This document shows positions 40,242 through 50,679 of a DNA stretch of 64,000 nt, piece after piece. The translations under genes and the position numbers were made by a program. The notes under the pieces are model-generated. The model was not told where the DNA came from. It searched no databases and worked only from the letters and a program-made list of their open reading frames with translations. Positions within the stretch are counted from its first letter, which is position 1; each line of letters starts with the position of its first letter. The DNA lies in assembly GCA_039714575.1 (NCBI GenBank), contig JBDLJE010000002.1, positions 36,437 through 100,436 on the forward strand, in the 5' to 3' direction. This DNA comes from Sulfonitrofixus sp039714575. Lineage in GTDB: Bacteria > Campylobacterota > Campylobacteria > Campylobacterales > Sulfurimonadaceae.

Positions 40242-43232
40242 TTACAGTACCTTCGGTTTTGCATTACGCAGATAGTGCAGAACCTCTTTTATAATGTCAT
40301 CGTCATCTTTGCTCGCCGCTTTCAAAGACTCTTTAGAGGCGTTGGCATATTCAACGGTGATGTTTTGACCGTAGTTCATCACCTTGGCGATCTTCTTGTC
40401 AATAGAGAGCAGTTTAATGACCATCAGCTCAAAAAACTGTTTTGTCGGCTCGTCAAGCTTACCGAAACGGTCAATCGCCTCCTCTTCGATCTCATAGATC
40501 TCCGTCGGCTCTTCACATTGACTCAGGCGGCGGTACAGCTCAAGCCTCAACCTGTCTTCTTGCACCACCTCTTCAGAGATATAGGCTGAGATCGTCAACT
40601 TGATATCCACTTTGGCGCGTGCTTTGTCCTGAGTGTTGCTCAACTCTTTAATGGCATCTTCGAGCATCTTCAAATAGAGCGAATAACCGATATTCTTGAT
40701 GTGACCGCTCTGTGCGTCACCCACCAGGTTGCCCCCGCCGCGGATCTCAAGATCGTGAAAGGCCAGGATAGAACCGCTCCCTAAAAAGCTGTTGGACTCC
40801 AAGGCCACGAGACGTTTTTTCGCCTCATCCGTAAGATTCTCTTTGTTGTCTACTATGAAGTAGGCAAAGCCTTCCGTATGACCCCGTCCGACACGCCCGC
40901 GAAGCTGATGCAGGTCGGCAATACCGAAACGGTCTGCCCCGTCAATCAGCATCGTGTTGACCTGCGGCATATGGATTCCCGACTCAATGATCGAAGTGGC
41001 AAGCATAATGTCGTACTTGCCGTCTTGAAAGTCGAGTAGTGCCTTCTCAGTCTCTGCAGCACCCACTTGTGAGTGTAACATCAAAATACGAAGGTCAGGC
41101 AGCAGTTTTCTCAGTTCGCCCTCTTTGATCGGCATCATCTTGATGTTGTTAAAGACGTAGAAGATCTGCCCGCCGCGGCGAAGTTCACGCAAGATGACCT
41201 CTTTGACAAGTTTCTCATCATAGGCTTTGACAAAGGTCCGCACGCCCTGACGCTCACTCGGAGGGGTTAAGAGCTGACTCATCGTCTTAATGGAGCTCAG
41301 CGCCTGGTTCAGTGAACGCGGGATCGGCGTTGCACTCATAGAGAGCAGGTGCACCTCTTCGTAAAGCTGTTTCAGCTTCTCTTTCTGTTTCACACCGAAC
41401 TTATGCTCTTCATCGATAATGACAAGTCCAAGTTTTTTGAACTCCACGCCAAATAGAGCATGGGTACCGACCACCGTGTCGATCGTGCCCTCTTTCAAGC
41501 CTTGGATCGCCGCTTTTTTCATCTTTGGTGTTGAGAAACGGTCAAGCTTTGCCACTCTGATACCGAGGTCGTTAAAACGCTCTTCAAGAGAGTGAAAGTG
41601 CTGAGAGCTCAGTAGTGTTGTCGGCACGATCATCGCTGACTGAAAACCGGCTTTTTTAGTGGCGAAGATAGCATTCATCGCCACCTCTGTCTTGCCAAAA
41701 CCGACGTCACCGCTTAAAAGCCTGTCCATAATGTGACCCGAACTCACCTCATCGAGGATCTCCTGTATGGACTGCGCCTGGTCTGCCGTATACTCAAAAC
41801 CGGCGAGCTTTTGAAAGCTTTTGACCTCCTCTTTGTCCACTCGAATAGTCGGTGCTTGTATCAAGGCACGTGAGGCTGCCGTATTGATGATCTCAGAAGC
41901 GATCTCAAAGAGACGTTTTTTGACCTTGTCTTTCAGACGGCCGAAGCTTCCTTTACCCAGCTTGTCGAGAACAGGCAGAGCGCCGCCGGCTGCCATATAA
42001 CGGTCTATTGTCTCAAGGTTTTCAACCGGCAGAAGCACCTTGTCTTCACCCTGATACTTTATGGTCACAAAGTCTTTGACCCCGCCAAGTATCTCAGCCT
42101 GCTCAATGCCCTCAAAGATACCGACTCCGTAATCCTCATGAACGACGTAGTCCCCTTTTTTAAGGTCATCAAGGATGATATTGCTTTTACGGCGACGGCG
42201 TTTGGCGACAGGCTTGTTCAGTGAGATAACGATCTCTTTGTCACTGATAATATTGAGAATAATAGGCGAGTAGACAACATCCATTCCCGTAGTATCAAAG
42301 ATGCTTGCCTGCTTTATCTGTGCCTCATTGGTCGCGATAATCGTTACCGCTTTGTCTTTGTGTACCTTGAGCAGCGTCGAGACATTGGTCACCGCCAACT
42401 CTTTACAATGAACCTCTTCAGCCATCACCTCTACATCAAACTTCTCACGAATGACCTGAGGTTCATTGACGATGTAAACCTCATCCAAAAGATCGTCCAT
42501 GGGCTTAATAAAGAGGGCTTTTTTATCATCGATAAATGAGCTGGCCAGCTCATCAAGGTACCAAAATCCCAAAGAGGCATTGTCTTTTACAAAGCTGTCA
42601 CTCTCGCTCTGAAGTACCTTCTGCTCCATCATCTCATACTGCTGCTCGTTGAGAGCATAAAAAGCCGGTGCGATCTCGATCATGTCGAGAGGCTCACCGA
42701 TCGTGCGCTGCTTTTCCAGCGTGAAAGCTTTGATCTCTTCTATCTCTTCATCAAAAAGGGAGATACGGTACGGGTTTTCAGAACTGGGTGTAAAGATATC
42801 GATGATGTCACCGCGAAATGAGATCTCGCCCTCTACCTGCACCATGTCGACAAAGGTGTAACCCCAAAAAAGCATCTTCTCTTTAAAGGCTTTGAGGCCG
42901 AGTGTTTCCGCGTACTCAATGCTAAAAGTCTCTAAAAGTTCCGGCTTAGGAAGAGGAAAAAGCAGGGTTTTGATCGGGGAGATGATGAGGGGTTGTCGGT
43001 CTGCCTCATAATAGAGACGAAGCGCTCGAAAGAGCTCCTGCATCTCCTCTTTAAAGGGGCGCAGATCATCTTCATAACGCGCTCGAAAATCCGGAAAGAC
43101 AATAACGTCACGTCTAAAAAACTTCGCCACATCAACAAGGTCATGGCTCTCTTTCTCGTCCTCGCAGATAAGGAGTTCAAGATCATTTATATTTTGGTTT
43201 CGAAACTGTTCAAACAGACGACTTTGGGGCAT
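40242..43232 (-). CDS. mfd: Transcription-repair coupling factor
   Basis: 996 residues. Central RNA-polymerase interaction domain (KGDYVVHEDYGVGIFEGI), then the RecG-like translocase: SGDVGFGKTEVA, IDEEHKFGVKQK, MSATPIPRSL, and the TRG/motif VI HQLRGRVGRG. The N-terminal UvrB-like part is degenerate as usual. It is a little shorter than the E. coli protein. Mfd removes stalled polymerase and recruits UvrA. Confidence 0.97.
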   Translation of the reverse strand: MPQSRLFEQFRNQNINDLELLICEDEKESHDLVDVAKFFRRDVIVFPDFRARYEDDLRPFKEEMQELFRALRLYYEADRQPLIISPIKTLLFPLPKPELLETFSIEYAETLGLKAFKEKMLFWGYTFVDMVQVEGEISFRGDIIDIFTPSSENPYRISLFDEEIEEIKAFTLEKQRTIGEPLDMIEIAPAFYALNEQQYEMMEQKVLQSESDSFVKDNASLGFWYLDELASSFIDDKKALFIKPMDDLLDEVYIVNEPQVIREKFDVEVMAEEVHCKELAVTNVSTLLKVHKDKAVTIIATNEAQIKQASIFDTTGMDVVYSPIILNIISDKEIVISLNKPVAKRRRRKSNIILDDLKKGDYVVHEDYGVGIFEGIEQAEILGGVKDFVTIKYQGEDKVLLPVENLETIDRYMAAGGALPVLDKLGKGSFGRLKDKVKKRLFEIASEIINTAASRALIQAPTIRVDKEEVKSFQKLAGFEYTADQAQSIQEILDEVSSGHIMDRLLSGDVGFGKTEVAMNAIFATKKAGFQSAMIVPTTLLSSQHFHSLEERFNDLGIRVAKLDRFSTPKMKKAAIQGLKEGTIDTVVGTHALFGVEFKKLGLVIIDEEHKFGVKQKEKLKQLYEEVHLLSMSATPIPRSLNQALSSIKTMSQLLTPPSERQGVRTFVKAYDEKLVKEVILRELRRGGQIFYVFNNIKMMPIKEGELRKLLPDLRILMLHSQVGAAETEKALLDFQDGKYDIMLATSIIESGIHMPQVNTMLIDGADRFGIADLHQLRGRVGRGHTEGFAYFIVDNKENLTDEAKKRLVALESNSFLGSGSILAFHDLEIRGGGNLVGDAQSGHIKNIGYSLYLKMLEDAIKELSNTQDKARAKVDIKLTISAYISEEVVQEDRLRLELYRRLSQCEEPTEIYEIEEEAIDRFGKLDEPTKQFFELMVIKLLSIDKKIAKVMNYGQNITVEYANASKESLKAASKDDDDIIKEVLHYLRNAKPKVL

Positions 43233-43315
43233 TGTTCTTCTCTTACATTTAATAGTGACATTGTACCAAAGCTTTGTTTTTGTAGACCATTTAAGGTCTA
43301 TTATCAGATCTTATT

Positions 43316-44491
43316 TTAAGACTTTGTGTTATTTGTCTCGTTGTTCTCAAGAAGCTTCAAAAAAGCCTCTGCCACACTGAATGAACCAAAGACCAGATAG
43401 TTTTTCTCCTCTTCTATTGCAGCGAACTTCGTGACGTTCAGCCCTTGCGCCTTGATCACCTCGCGCAGTTGCGTCTCTAGTTCTATCCGCACATCGTCAA
43501 CAGCGATAAGCTCTACCTCTTTGACTATAGGCTTTAATGTTTTAATGATCTTCGCATAATCTTTGTCACGATACGAGTTGTAGACCAAGGTGAACTTTTG
43601 GCCTTGCAGCGTTTTAGCTATGGCCTCTGCCGCTAAGACATTGTGGCCGACATCCAACAGAACATTCTCACAGACCCTGCTCAGACGACCAAAAAGCGGT
43701 GAAGCAGAAAGTCTATCTACATCAGCTTCAAACCCGAGGTATTTCAGGCCGCTCAAGGCAAGAAGAAGGTTCTCTTGCAGGTAGGCTGCCAGACCGTTTT
43801 CAGAGGCGACCTTTTGAATCTGCTGTTGCTCTGAAAGTGATAACAGGTCATCTATCTTCTGCGCTCTGCAGCCTCTCTCTTGTGCGATATCTCTATATAT
43901 CTCTTCAACCTTGGGGTGGACCTGTCGGCCCAAGATAGCTGCTAAGTCCATAGAGCGGAACTTTGTACCGGCGATGGAGACAATATCATCACCCAGAAAA
44001 GCTTGATGGTCTATGTCTATCGGGGTAAAGAGAGAGAGTGTCTTGTCAAAAACATTGGTCGCGTCAAACTCACCGCCGAGGCCTGCCTCCAACACCACAT
44101 AGTCGCATTTTTCATAAACGAGCATTGCCAAAAGCGTGGTGTACTCAAAATAGCTCAGGCTCTCAGACTGTTCTTGTGACAGAAGCGTTGAGAGCTTTTG
44201 GTGGGCCTCTTCCAAAATATCATCGCTGACATCTTCACCGTTCAGCCAGATGCGCTCATTGAACTTTACGATATGCGGCGACGTGTAGTGTCCGACATTC
44301 AGACCGTTTTGCAAAAGAGCATTGGCTAAAAACCGTCCGGTCGTCCCTTTACCGTTAGTGCCGACAACATGAATGACTTTTGGAGAGGGGAGAGATGCTT
44401 TAACGGTACTGTAAACACGCGGCATCCGTTCAAGATCGATCTCATCATAATAGAGCGGTTTGGCATCTAAAAACGTTTGCAGCGCAGACAT
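43316..44491 (-). CDS. folC: Folylpolyglutamate/dihydrofolate synthase
   Basis: 391 residues. Mur-ligase-type ATP site VVGTNGKGTTGRFLAN, then HYTSPHIVKFNERIW and EAGLGGEFDATNVF, the folate-binding region. It adds glutamate to dihydropteroate/folate. It overlaps lptE by one base (TAATG). Together with pabB and pabC it shows folate synthesis in this organism. Confidence 0.95.
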   Translation of the reverse strand: MSALQTFLDAKPLYYDEIDLERMPRVYSTVKASLPSPKVIHVVGTNGKGTTGRFLANALLQNGLNVGHYTSPHIVKFNERIWLNGEDVSDDILEEAHQKLSTLLSQEQSESLSYFEYTTLLAMLVYEKCDYVVLEAGLGGEFDATNVFDKTLSLFTPIDIDHQAFLGDDIVSIAGTKFRSMDLAAILGRQVHPKVEEIYRDIAQERGCRAQKIDDLLSLSEQQQIQKVASENGLAAYLQENLLLALSGLKYLGFEADVDRLSASPLFGRLSRVCENVLLDVGHNVLAAEAIAKTLQGQKFTLVYNSYRDKDYAKIIKTLKPIVKEVELIAVDDVRIELETQLREVIKAQGLNVTKFAAIEEEKNYLVFGSFSVAEAFLKLLENNETNNTKS

Positions 44492-45033
44492 TACTCTGTT
44501 CTGGTACCTTCTGCGGCAACCTGTGCCACAAAACTGTCCAGTGCCTTGGTCGCACTTTTCTCAATCGCTTCAAAACGCTGCTGATCGGTAATAATGGCAT
44601 TCGGGTTGATCGTAAAGTCAAAGCTGCCGACCGCCTTGTAACGTTTAGTGAAGTTTGTCGTTATTCGGGTTATCTCCAGATTAGTAGCGGTCCGGTAGGA
44701 GACGATATAACCATTACTGTCATACTGCAAGGGGTTAAAACCGACACTCTTGAGTTCGATCTTCAGATGGCTTCGTGCATCTTTGCGATGGCGAAGGTTG
44801 GTCTGAAAACGGCGAATAACGGCTTCGTCAAGGGCATCTTTCAGCACCACCGTGTTTTCCGGATCTGTCATGGAGATAATGATCTCTGTACTGACCGACT
44901 CGCCCATCACTTTTTTAGCTTCTTGGGAGCTGGGTTGATAGCCGCAGCCGGAAAAAAGCGTTAAGAGTAAAGCGTTAAGCGTTAAGAGATAAAAAACCTG
45001 TACTACTCTCTTTACACCTATACTCTGCATCAT
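44491..45033 (-). CDS. lptE: LPS assembly lipoprotein LptE-like
   Basis: 180 residues. Signal peptide with lipobox LFSGCGYQPSS, then LptE-like mixed strands and helices (EIIISMTDPEN, LKDALDEAVIRRF). LptE plugs the LptD channel for LPS insertion. Directly after leuS and before folC, a common place for lptE. The start codon abuts the leuS stop. Confidence 0.8.
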   Translation of the reverse strand: MMQSIGVKRVVQVFYLLTLNALLLTLFSGCGYQPSSQEAKKVMGESVSTEIIISMTDPENTVVLKDALDEAVIRRFQTNLRHRKDARSHLKIELKSVGFNPLQYDSNGYIVSYRTATNLEITRITTNFTKRYKAVGSFDFTINPNAIITDQQRFEAIEKSATKALDSFVAQVAAEGTRTE

Positions 45034-47484
45034 TTAACCTTTAACGACGATATTCACAAGTTTGTTGGGCACAACGATCTCTTTGACGATCTCTTTGCCC
45101 TCAAGCCATTTGGCAAGTGCCTCTTTGGCCTGGACAATGATCGCATCTTTGCTGTCGCTCACACCAACCTCGATCTCGGCACGACGCTTACCGTTTACCG
45201 CAACACCCAGTGTAACCGAATCAACCGTAAAGACCTCTTCTTTCACTGCATTCGGTACAAGGTTCTTTCGTTCGAACAGGTTGGTCGAGACCTCCCACGC
45301 AAGGTGAGGGACGATAGGTTCCAAAACGGCGCTCAGCATCCAGTACCCTTCGGTCCAGACATCTTCGTTCTTCTGCTCGTTAAGTGCGTTCATCGCTTCC
45401 ATAACACCGGCGATCATGGTGTTGAACGTGTAACGCTCTTCAAAGACCTCATTGGCACGCTGCAGTGCTTCATACACTTTTTTACGTGCTGCTTTCTCCT
45501 CTTTTGTGAGAGAACTGTGATCGATCTGCGGAAGTGTTGTTGTCGCTTTTGCATTGGCAGTCCGCTCTGAAAAACGTTTCAAAAAGCGGTAAGCACCTTC
45601 AACCGCACTGTCATTCCACTCCAGCTCCTGTGTCGGCGGTGCCGCAAACAGGATAAACAGACGCGCCGTGTCTGCGCCATACTTTTCGATGAGTGCATCC
45701 GGGTCTACCGTGTTGCCTTTGGACTTGCTCATCTTGGCACCGTCTTTAAGCACCATCCCCTGTGTCAAGAGTTTGTCAAACGGTTCCTTGATGTCAAGGT
45801 AGCCAAGGTCGCGCATCACCTTTGTAAAGAAACGGCTGTAAAGCAGGTGCAAGATGGCGTGCTCGATCCCGCCGATATAGTGGTCGACATTCATCCAGTA
45901 GTTCAGTTCGTCTTTGTCAAACGCTTTCTCCTGCTGGATCTTGGGACTTGCCGTATAGCGCAGGAAATACCATGAAGATTGAATAAACGTGTCCATGGTA
46001 TCTGTCTCGCGCTCTGCCTCACCGCCACACTCCGGACATCTGCAGTGTTTCCAGGTCGCATGGTGTTCCAGCGGGTTCCCCTCGCCTGTGATCTGCGCAT
46101 CATCCGGCAGAGTTATCGGCAGGTTCTCTTTTTTCTCCATAACGATACCGCAGCTTGGACAGTGGATAAACGGAATAGGAGCACCCCAGTATCGCTGACG
46201 GCTGATACCCCAGTCTTTTAGACGGTAGTTGGTCACTTTTTTACCGAGGTTCTCCTCTTCGAAGTGCTCTATGATCGCCGCTCTTGCGTCTACAGAGTTC
46301 ATCTCGCTGAACTTGCCCGAGTTAAAAAGCATCCCGGCGTCTGTCATCGCACGGCCTTCAACGATCCCCTCTGCTTCAGAAGCGATCACAGGAACAATAG
46401 GAAGCTTGTATTTTGTCGCAAACTCATAGTCACGCTCATCATGTGCCGGAACTGCCATAACAGCCCCTGAACCGTAATCCATCAGGACAAAATTCGCAAC
46501 ATAGACCGGGATCGGTTTTTTGGTCAACGGGTGGATGACATCGATACCGAGTGCAACACCGTGTTTATGTTTCTGTCTGTCGATAGAGCTCGCTTTTTTC
46601 ATCGCCTCTATCTCGGCAGCAACAGTCGGAAGCAGCATCTCGTTCTCAATCATATACGTGACCATCTCATGTTCAGGAGCCAATGCCGTATAGGTCACCC
46701 CGTAGATCGTGTCCGGACGTGTTGTATAGACGTCAAAACCTTCGAACTTGTTACGGACGACATGTTTTGCATGTTCGTCAAGTTCCAACGTGAACTCAAG
46801 TCCGTTCGAGCGGCCTATCCAGTTCTCCTGCATGGTAAGGACCTGTTTGGGCCACCCTTTTTCAAGCTCTTTAAGGTCGTCGATCAGCTCATCTGAATAA
46901 TCCGAGATCTTAAGGTAGTACTGGTTCATCTCTTTTTTGACAATAGGGGTGTCACAGCGCCAGCAGCAGCCGTCAACGACCTGCTCATTGGCAAGGACCG
47001 TCAAGTCATGCGGGCACCAGTTGAGCGCCGCTTTTTTACGATAGAGAAGACCCTTTTCATACATATCGATAATAAAAGCCTGCTCAAACTTGGTGTAGAG
47101 AGGATCAGAGGTGGCGAATTCGCGCTCTTTAGAGAACGAGAGGCCTAAAGATGAGAGCTCTTTACGCATGTAGTCGATGTTCTCATAGGTCCATTTTTTA
47201 GGATGTGCGCCATTTTTGATCGCAGCATTTTCAGCCGGCATACCGAAGCTGTCCCAACCGATAGGATGGAGAACATTTTTACCCTGCTGACGATAATAGC
47301 GTGCGAACGAGTCACCGATGGTGTAGTTGCGCACATGCCCCATGTGCAGACGGCCGCTTGGGAACGGGAACATACTTAAAATATATTTTTTCTCTTTATT
47401 AAACGAGTCGTCCGGCTCAAAGCTGCGGTTCTCGTCCCAATATGATTGCCATTTTTTTTCGATCTCTGAAGGGTTGTACGTCAT
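45034..47484 (-). CDS. leuS: Leucyl-tRNA synthetase
   Basis: 816 residues. HIGH is HMGH in PFPSGRLHMGHVRNYTIGD, KMSKS is KMSKSKGNTVDPD, and the editing domain region (TTRPDTIYGVT) and zinc-like CPSCG and CRCPECGG are present. The C-terminal domain ends KEIVVPNKLVNIVVKG, typical of LeuS. Confidence 0.98.
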   Translation of the reverse strand: MTYNPSEIEKKWQSYWDENRSFEPDDSFNKEKKYILSMFPFPSGRLHMGHVRNYTIGDSFARYYRQQGKNVLHPIGWDSFGMPAENAAIKNGAHPKKWTYENIDYMRKELSSLGLSFSKEREFATSDPLYTKFEQAFIIDMYEKGLLYRKKAALNWCPHDLTVLANEQVVDGCCWRCDTPIVKKEMNQYYLKISDYSDELIDDLKELEKGWPKQVLTMQENWIGRSNGLEFTLELDEHAKHVVRNKFEGFDVYTTRPDTIYGVTYTALAPEHEMVTYMIENEMLLPTVAAEIEAMKKASSIDRQKHKHGVALGIDVIHPLTKKPIPVYVANFVLMDYGSGAVMAVPAHDERDYEFATKYKLPIVPVIASEAEGIVEGRAMTDAGMLFNSGKFSEMNSVDARAAIIEHFEEENLGKKVTNYRLKDWGISRQRYWGAPIPFIHCPSCGIVMEKKENLPITLPDDAQITGEGNPLEHHATWKHCRCPECGGEAERETDTMDTFIQSSWYFLRYTASPKIQQEKAFDKDELNYWMNVDHYIGGIEHAILHLLYSRFFTKVMRDLGYLDIKEPFDKLLTQGMVLKDGAKMSKSKGNTVDPDALIEKYGADTARLFILFAAPPTQELEWNDSAVEGAYRFLKRFSERTANAKATTTLPQIDHSSLTKEEKAARKKVYEALQRANEVFEERYTFNTMIAGVMEAMNALNEQKNEDVWTEGYWMLSAVLEPIVPHLAWEVSTNLFERKNLVPNAVKEEVFTVDSVTLGVAVNGKRRAEIEVGVSDSKDAIIVQAKEALAKWLEGKEIVKEIVVPNKLVNIVVKG

Positions 47485-47627
47485 AAAAAACCTTGTTTTT
47501 TTGATTTTAAATTATTGATTTTTAATGTTTGATTATTTGGACTAGGTGATAATTGACTATCTTTATCTTAACGCTGCTGATCAAAAGTCGATAATCAAAA
47601 ATTAAAAATCCACTAGCAAGGCTAGTG

Positions 47628-47966
47628 TTAGTATTCCTCTCTTGTTTTTGAACTCTCGATCAATACAAGGGCCATAGAGAAGAGGTTCGCGATCAATGCA
47701 CCGATAGCTAAAGCGATAGCCCACTCCGTATTACCCATCAACTCCAGATAGATAAAGGCCGGAATAAGGTGCAGGTCGGCAACAAGAGAACTGGCAAGCA
47801 GCTCTGCCGAAAGCAGGTTGCGCACGCCGAGTTTCAAGATCGTAGAGACAAGGTTCAGGCTCGCCGCCACAAAAAGTGCGACTGCCGTGTGTTCATATAA
47901 AAACCCCGCCGTTGACGTCAGTGACATCAACGTAAAAAATACGTATACTACTTTTCCCCAATCCAT
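47628..47966 (-). CDS. Four-helix membrane protein (DUF6394-like)
   Basis: 112 residues with about four hydrophobic helices (4-20, 24-45, 55-75, 83-103) and short charged ends. It resembles the DUF6394 group of small Campylobacterota membrane proteins; function unknown. AAGGAG precedes the ATG. The upstream stretch (47983-48046) is occupied by an intergenic repeat. Confidence 0.7.
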   Translation of the reverse strand: MDWGKVVYVFFTLMSLTSTAGFLYEHTAVALFVAASLNLVSTILKLGVRNLLSAELLASSLVADLHLIPAFIYLELMGNTEWAIALAIGALIANLFSMALVLIESSKTREEY

Positions 47967-47982
47967 AATTACTCCTTAAAAC

Positions 47983-48046
47983 GGCATTGGAGCAAAGCCC
48001 CACTGCCTACGTTGACACTAAGTCCTCTTCAGCAGAGGGCTCACGC
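47983..48046 (-). repeat. Intergenic hairpin repeat, copy 1
   Basis: Read on the minus strand this copy shares GCGTGAGC, CTCTGCTGA, ACTTAGTGTCAACGTAG (48007-48023) and GGGGCTTTGCTCC (47989-48001) in the same order with copy 2 at 50680-50799, which has the opposite orientation. It lies between secF and the DUF6394-like gene, close to that gene's start. Confidence 0.65.
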
Positions 48047-48107
48047 ACAGTAAACCGCGCTATTTTAATAACACCATTTTACCATTTACTATTTATTAGT
48101 TGCTTGG

Positions 48108-49079
48108 CTAGAGTGTCCCTTGCTCGTACTGTGCACGCATCTTCTCTTTTTCTGCATGGCGTTTTGCCTTCTCAGCAAGTTTACCATGATAGCTTTTAAT
48201 ATCAAAACCAAGCCACATCAAGATCGGTGATGCGACAAAGATCGATGAGTAGGTACCGACGACCACACCGACTAGAAGTGTGAATGCAAAGGCGTGAATG
48301 ATCTCACCACCGAATATAAAGAGTGTCAAGACCACAAAGAAGGTCGTTAACGAGGTCAGTGTCGTACGTGCCAAGGTCTTGGTGACCGACTCGTCGATCA
48401 CTTTACTGAGTACTGAACTCTTAGTGTTGGTGATACCCTCACGAATACGGTCAAAGACGATGATCGTATCGTTCAGCGAGTATCCCAAAATCGTCAAAAG
48501 TGCCGCCAGTACATCAAGGTTGACATCGATCTGCGTCAGTGCCAGCGCACCCATCGCGATAGAGACGTCATGCACCAAAGCGATGATCGAAGCGACGGCA
48601 AAACGCCACTCAAAACGAAAGGCGACATAGATCAGAATTCCGATCATTGCCAAAAGAAGGGACATCACCCCTTTTTCACGTAGTTCGTTCCCGACCTTTG
48701 GCCCAACGATGTCGACACGGCGAACCTCATAATCACCTGTGCCTTTAAGCGCTTCACGTGTCACGTCACCGACATCTTTAGAGATATCTTTCGAACTTGT
48801 CTTAAGACGGATGATCACCTCATCCGGCGAACCGAACTCAGTGATGGACGCGCCTTTGAAGATCGCGTTAGTCGAGAGCTGTTCACGCATCGTGTCAATA
48901 GGTGCCGCTTGTGTATATTTGACCTGCACGATCGTACCGCCGGCAAAGTCAACACCGAAGTTAAGTCCCTTCGTCATCAGAAGTGCGTAAGAGCTGAGAA
49001 CAAGCACGATCGAGATGACCATCGCCATCTTCGATTTGCCCATAAAATTAATGGTCTTTGTCTGTCTGAAAAACTCCAT
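48108..49079 (-). CDS. secF: Protein translocase subunit SecF
   Basis: 323 residues, six membrane helices. N-terminal INFMGKSKMAMVISIVL, then GLNFGVDFAGGTIVQV, the Asp in TM4 region SLNDTIIVFDRIRE, and FALTLLVGVVVGTYSSIF at the C terminus. With SecD it uses the proton gradient to pull exported proteins across the membrane. It overlaps secD by one base. Confidence 0.97.
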   Translation of the reverse strand: MEFFRQTKTINFMGKSKMAMVISIVLVLSSYALLMTKGLNFGVDFAGGTIVQVKYTQAAPIDTMREQLSTNAIFKGASITEFGSPDEVIIRLKTSSKDISKDVGDVTREALKGTGDYEVRRVDIVGPKVGNELREKGVMSLLLAMIGILIYVAFRFEWRFAVASIIALVHDVSIAMGALALTQIDVNLDVLAALLTILGYSLNDTIIVFDRIREGITNTKSSVLSKVIDESVTKTLARTTLTSLTTFFVVLTLFIFGGEIIHAFAFTLLVGVVVGTYSSIFVASPILMWLGFDIKSYHGKLAEKAKRHAEKEKMRAQYEQGTL

Positions 49080-50656
49080 TAGCCTAACCTCTTCTTACTG
49101 ATACCGAACCAGAAGGCCGGGTTTTTACTTTTATTGATCTTGTTCTCAAGCATCGTATAGATACCGTGTGTACCAAGGATCGCCGTTAACATTGACGCCA
49201 AAATACCGATACTGATCGTGATCGCAAAACCTTTGATCGCACCTGTTCCATATGCATAAAGAACGACTGCTGCGATCAGTGTTGTGATGTTTGCATCCAA
49301 GATGGCGCGCATTGCATTGGCGTACCCCTCTTCGATCGCTTTATGAAGGGACTTGCCTTCATAAAGCAGTTCACGGATACGCTCGGAGATGATGACATTG
49401 GCATCAACCGCCATACCCACGGTCAGGACAATTCCCGCCATACCCGGCAGGGTCAAGGTCGCACCAAAGAGTGCCATCACCGCCAGGATGATAAACAGGT
49501 TGGCTATCAACGCGATGTTGGCGACAATACCCGCCACTTTGTAGTAGACGATCATAAAGATAAAGACTAAGACAAAACCGCCGATCAGTGCGATCATCGA
49601 GTTACGAATACTCTCCGCACCCAGACTTGGCCCGACAGAACGTTTTTCCATCATGTAGATCGGTGCTAAAAGCGCGCCTGAACGAAGTGCGATCGACAGG
49701 TCGTTCGCCTCATTGACCGTGTAGTTTCCGCTGACTTGAACATGACCGCCGCCGATACGTTCATTGATGACCGGTGCCGAGTAGACCAGGCCGTCCAAGA
49801 CGATCGCCATACGTTTACCCACATTTTTACCGGTAAAGTCGCCAAATATCTGTGCACCCTCAGAGTTAAGTGCAAAGTTGATGACCGGACGGTTGTTCTG
49901 ATCAAACGCAACAGTTGCATTTGTCAACATAGCGCCATCTAAGATCGGGATCTCTTTAAGCAGATACTTGACCTCCGGATTCTCTTTATCCGGAAGAATG
50001 ACGTCGCCATACTGAGCCGCTTGTGCATCTGTCATATTATAAACACGCATCGCACGCTCTTCGTCAACTGCGATCAGCTCCAGCTTAGCTGCACGGGAGA
50101 TCAGTTCACGGGCACGCTGCTCGTCCTCTTGTGTCTTAATACCGGGAAGCTCGACCAGGATCTTCTCAGCACCCTGACGGGCGACTGTCGGCTCCGCAAG
50201 ACCGAACTGGTCCAAACGGTTACGAATCGTCTCGATAGCTTGAGAGATAGCCTGTTTTTTAGTCGCTTCAATGGATTCAGGTGTCAGAGTCAGTGCATAA
50301 TCTTCACCGCTATGGTTGATCTGTGCACCTTCGATCTCTTTTAACATCTCATTGATCGCAGGAGCGTCGTCCGGATCAAGAATAGCGAACTTCACCTCAT
50401 CTTCACTTGCCGAAAGTGTGTCCAGCAAGATGTCGTTATGGTCGGTAAAGTGTTTGACACTCGCTGCGATCGACTTCATACGCGAGCCCACAGCCTCTTC
50501 GGTCTTAACACCAAGAAGCATATGCAGACCGCCTTGAAGGTCAAGACCTAACGTGATCTTGGCACCCTTCTCTGTCTGAAGCAGAGAAGGCATCGAGAAG
50601 AAAACACCAAACACAATGGCAAGTATAAGTATGGCTAGACGAAAATTGAGTTTCAT
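49079..50656 (-). CDS. secD: Protein translocase subunit SecD
   Basis: 525 residues. ITLGLDLQGGLHMLLGV at the N terminus, IETIRNRLDQFGLAEPTVARQG and VELPGIKT in the periplasmic domain, then GMAVDANVIISERIRELL and the C-terminal TMs. The D in VDANV is the proton-pathway residue. Second gene of yajC-secD-secF; the yajC-secD gap contains a repeat. Confidence 0.97.
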   Translation of the reverse strand: MKLNFRLAILILAIVFGVFFSMPSLLQTEKGAKITLGLDLQGGLHMLLGVKTEEAVGSRMKSIAASVKHFTDHNDILLDTLSASEDEVKFAILDPDDAPAINEMLKEIEGAQINHSGEDYALTLTPESIEATKKQAISQAIETIRNRLDQFGLAEPTVARQGAEKILVELPGIKTQEDEQRARELISRAAKLELIAVDEERAMRVYNMTDAQAAQYGDVILPDKENPEVKYLLKEIPILDGAMLTNATVAFDQNNRPVINFALNSEGAQIFGDFTGKNVGKRMAIVLDGLVYSAPVINERIGGGHVQVSGNYTVNEANDLSIALRSGALLAPIYMMEKRSVGPSLGAESIRNSMIALIGGFVLVFIFMIVYYKVAGIVANIALIANLFIILAVMALFGATLTLPGMAGIVLTVGMAVDANVIISERIRELLYEGKSLHKAIEEGYANAMRAILDANITTLIAAVVLYAYGTGAIKGFAITISIGILASMLTAILGTHGIYTMLENKINKSKNPAFWFGISKKRLG

Positions 50657-50679
50657 ACCTGAGTTCCTCTTTTAACAAA

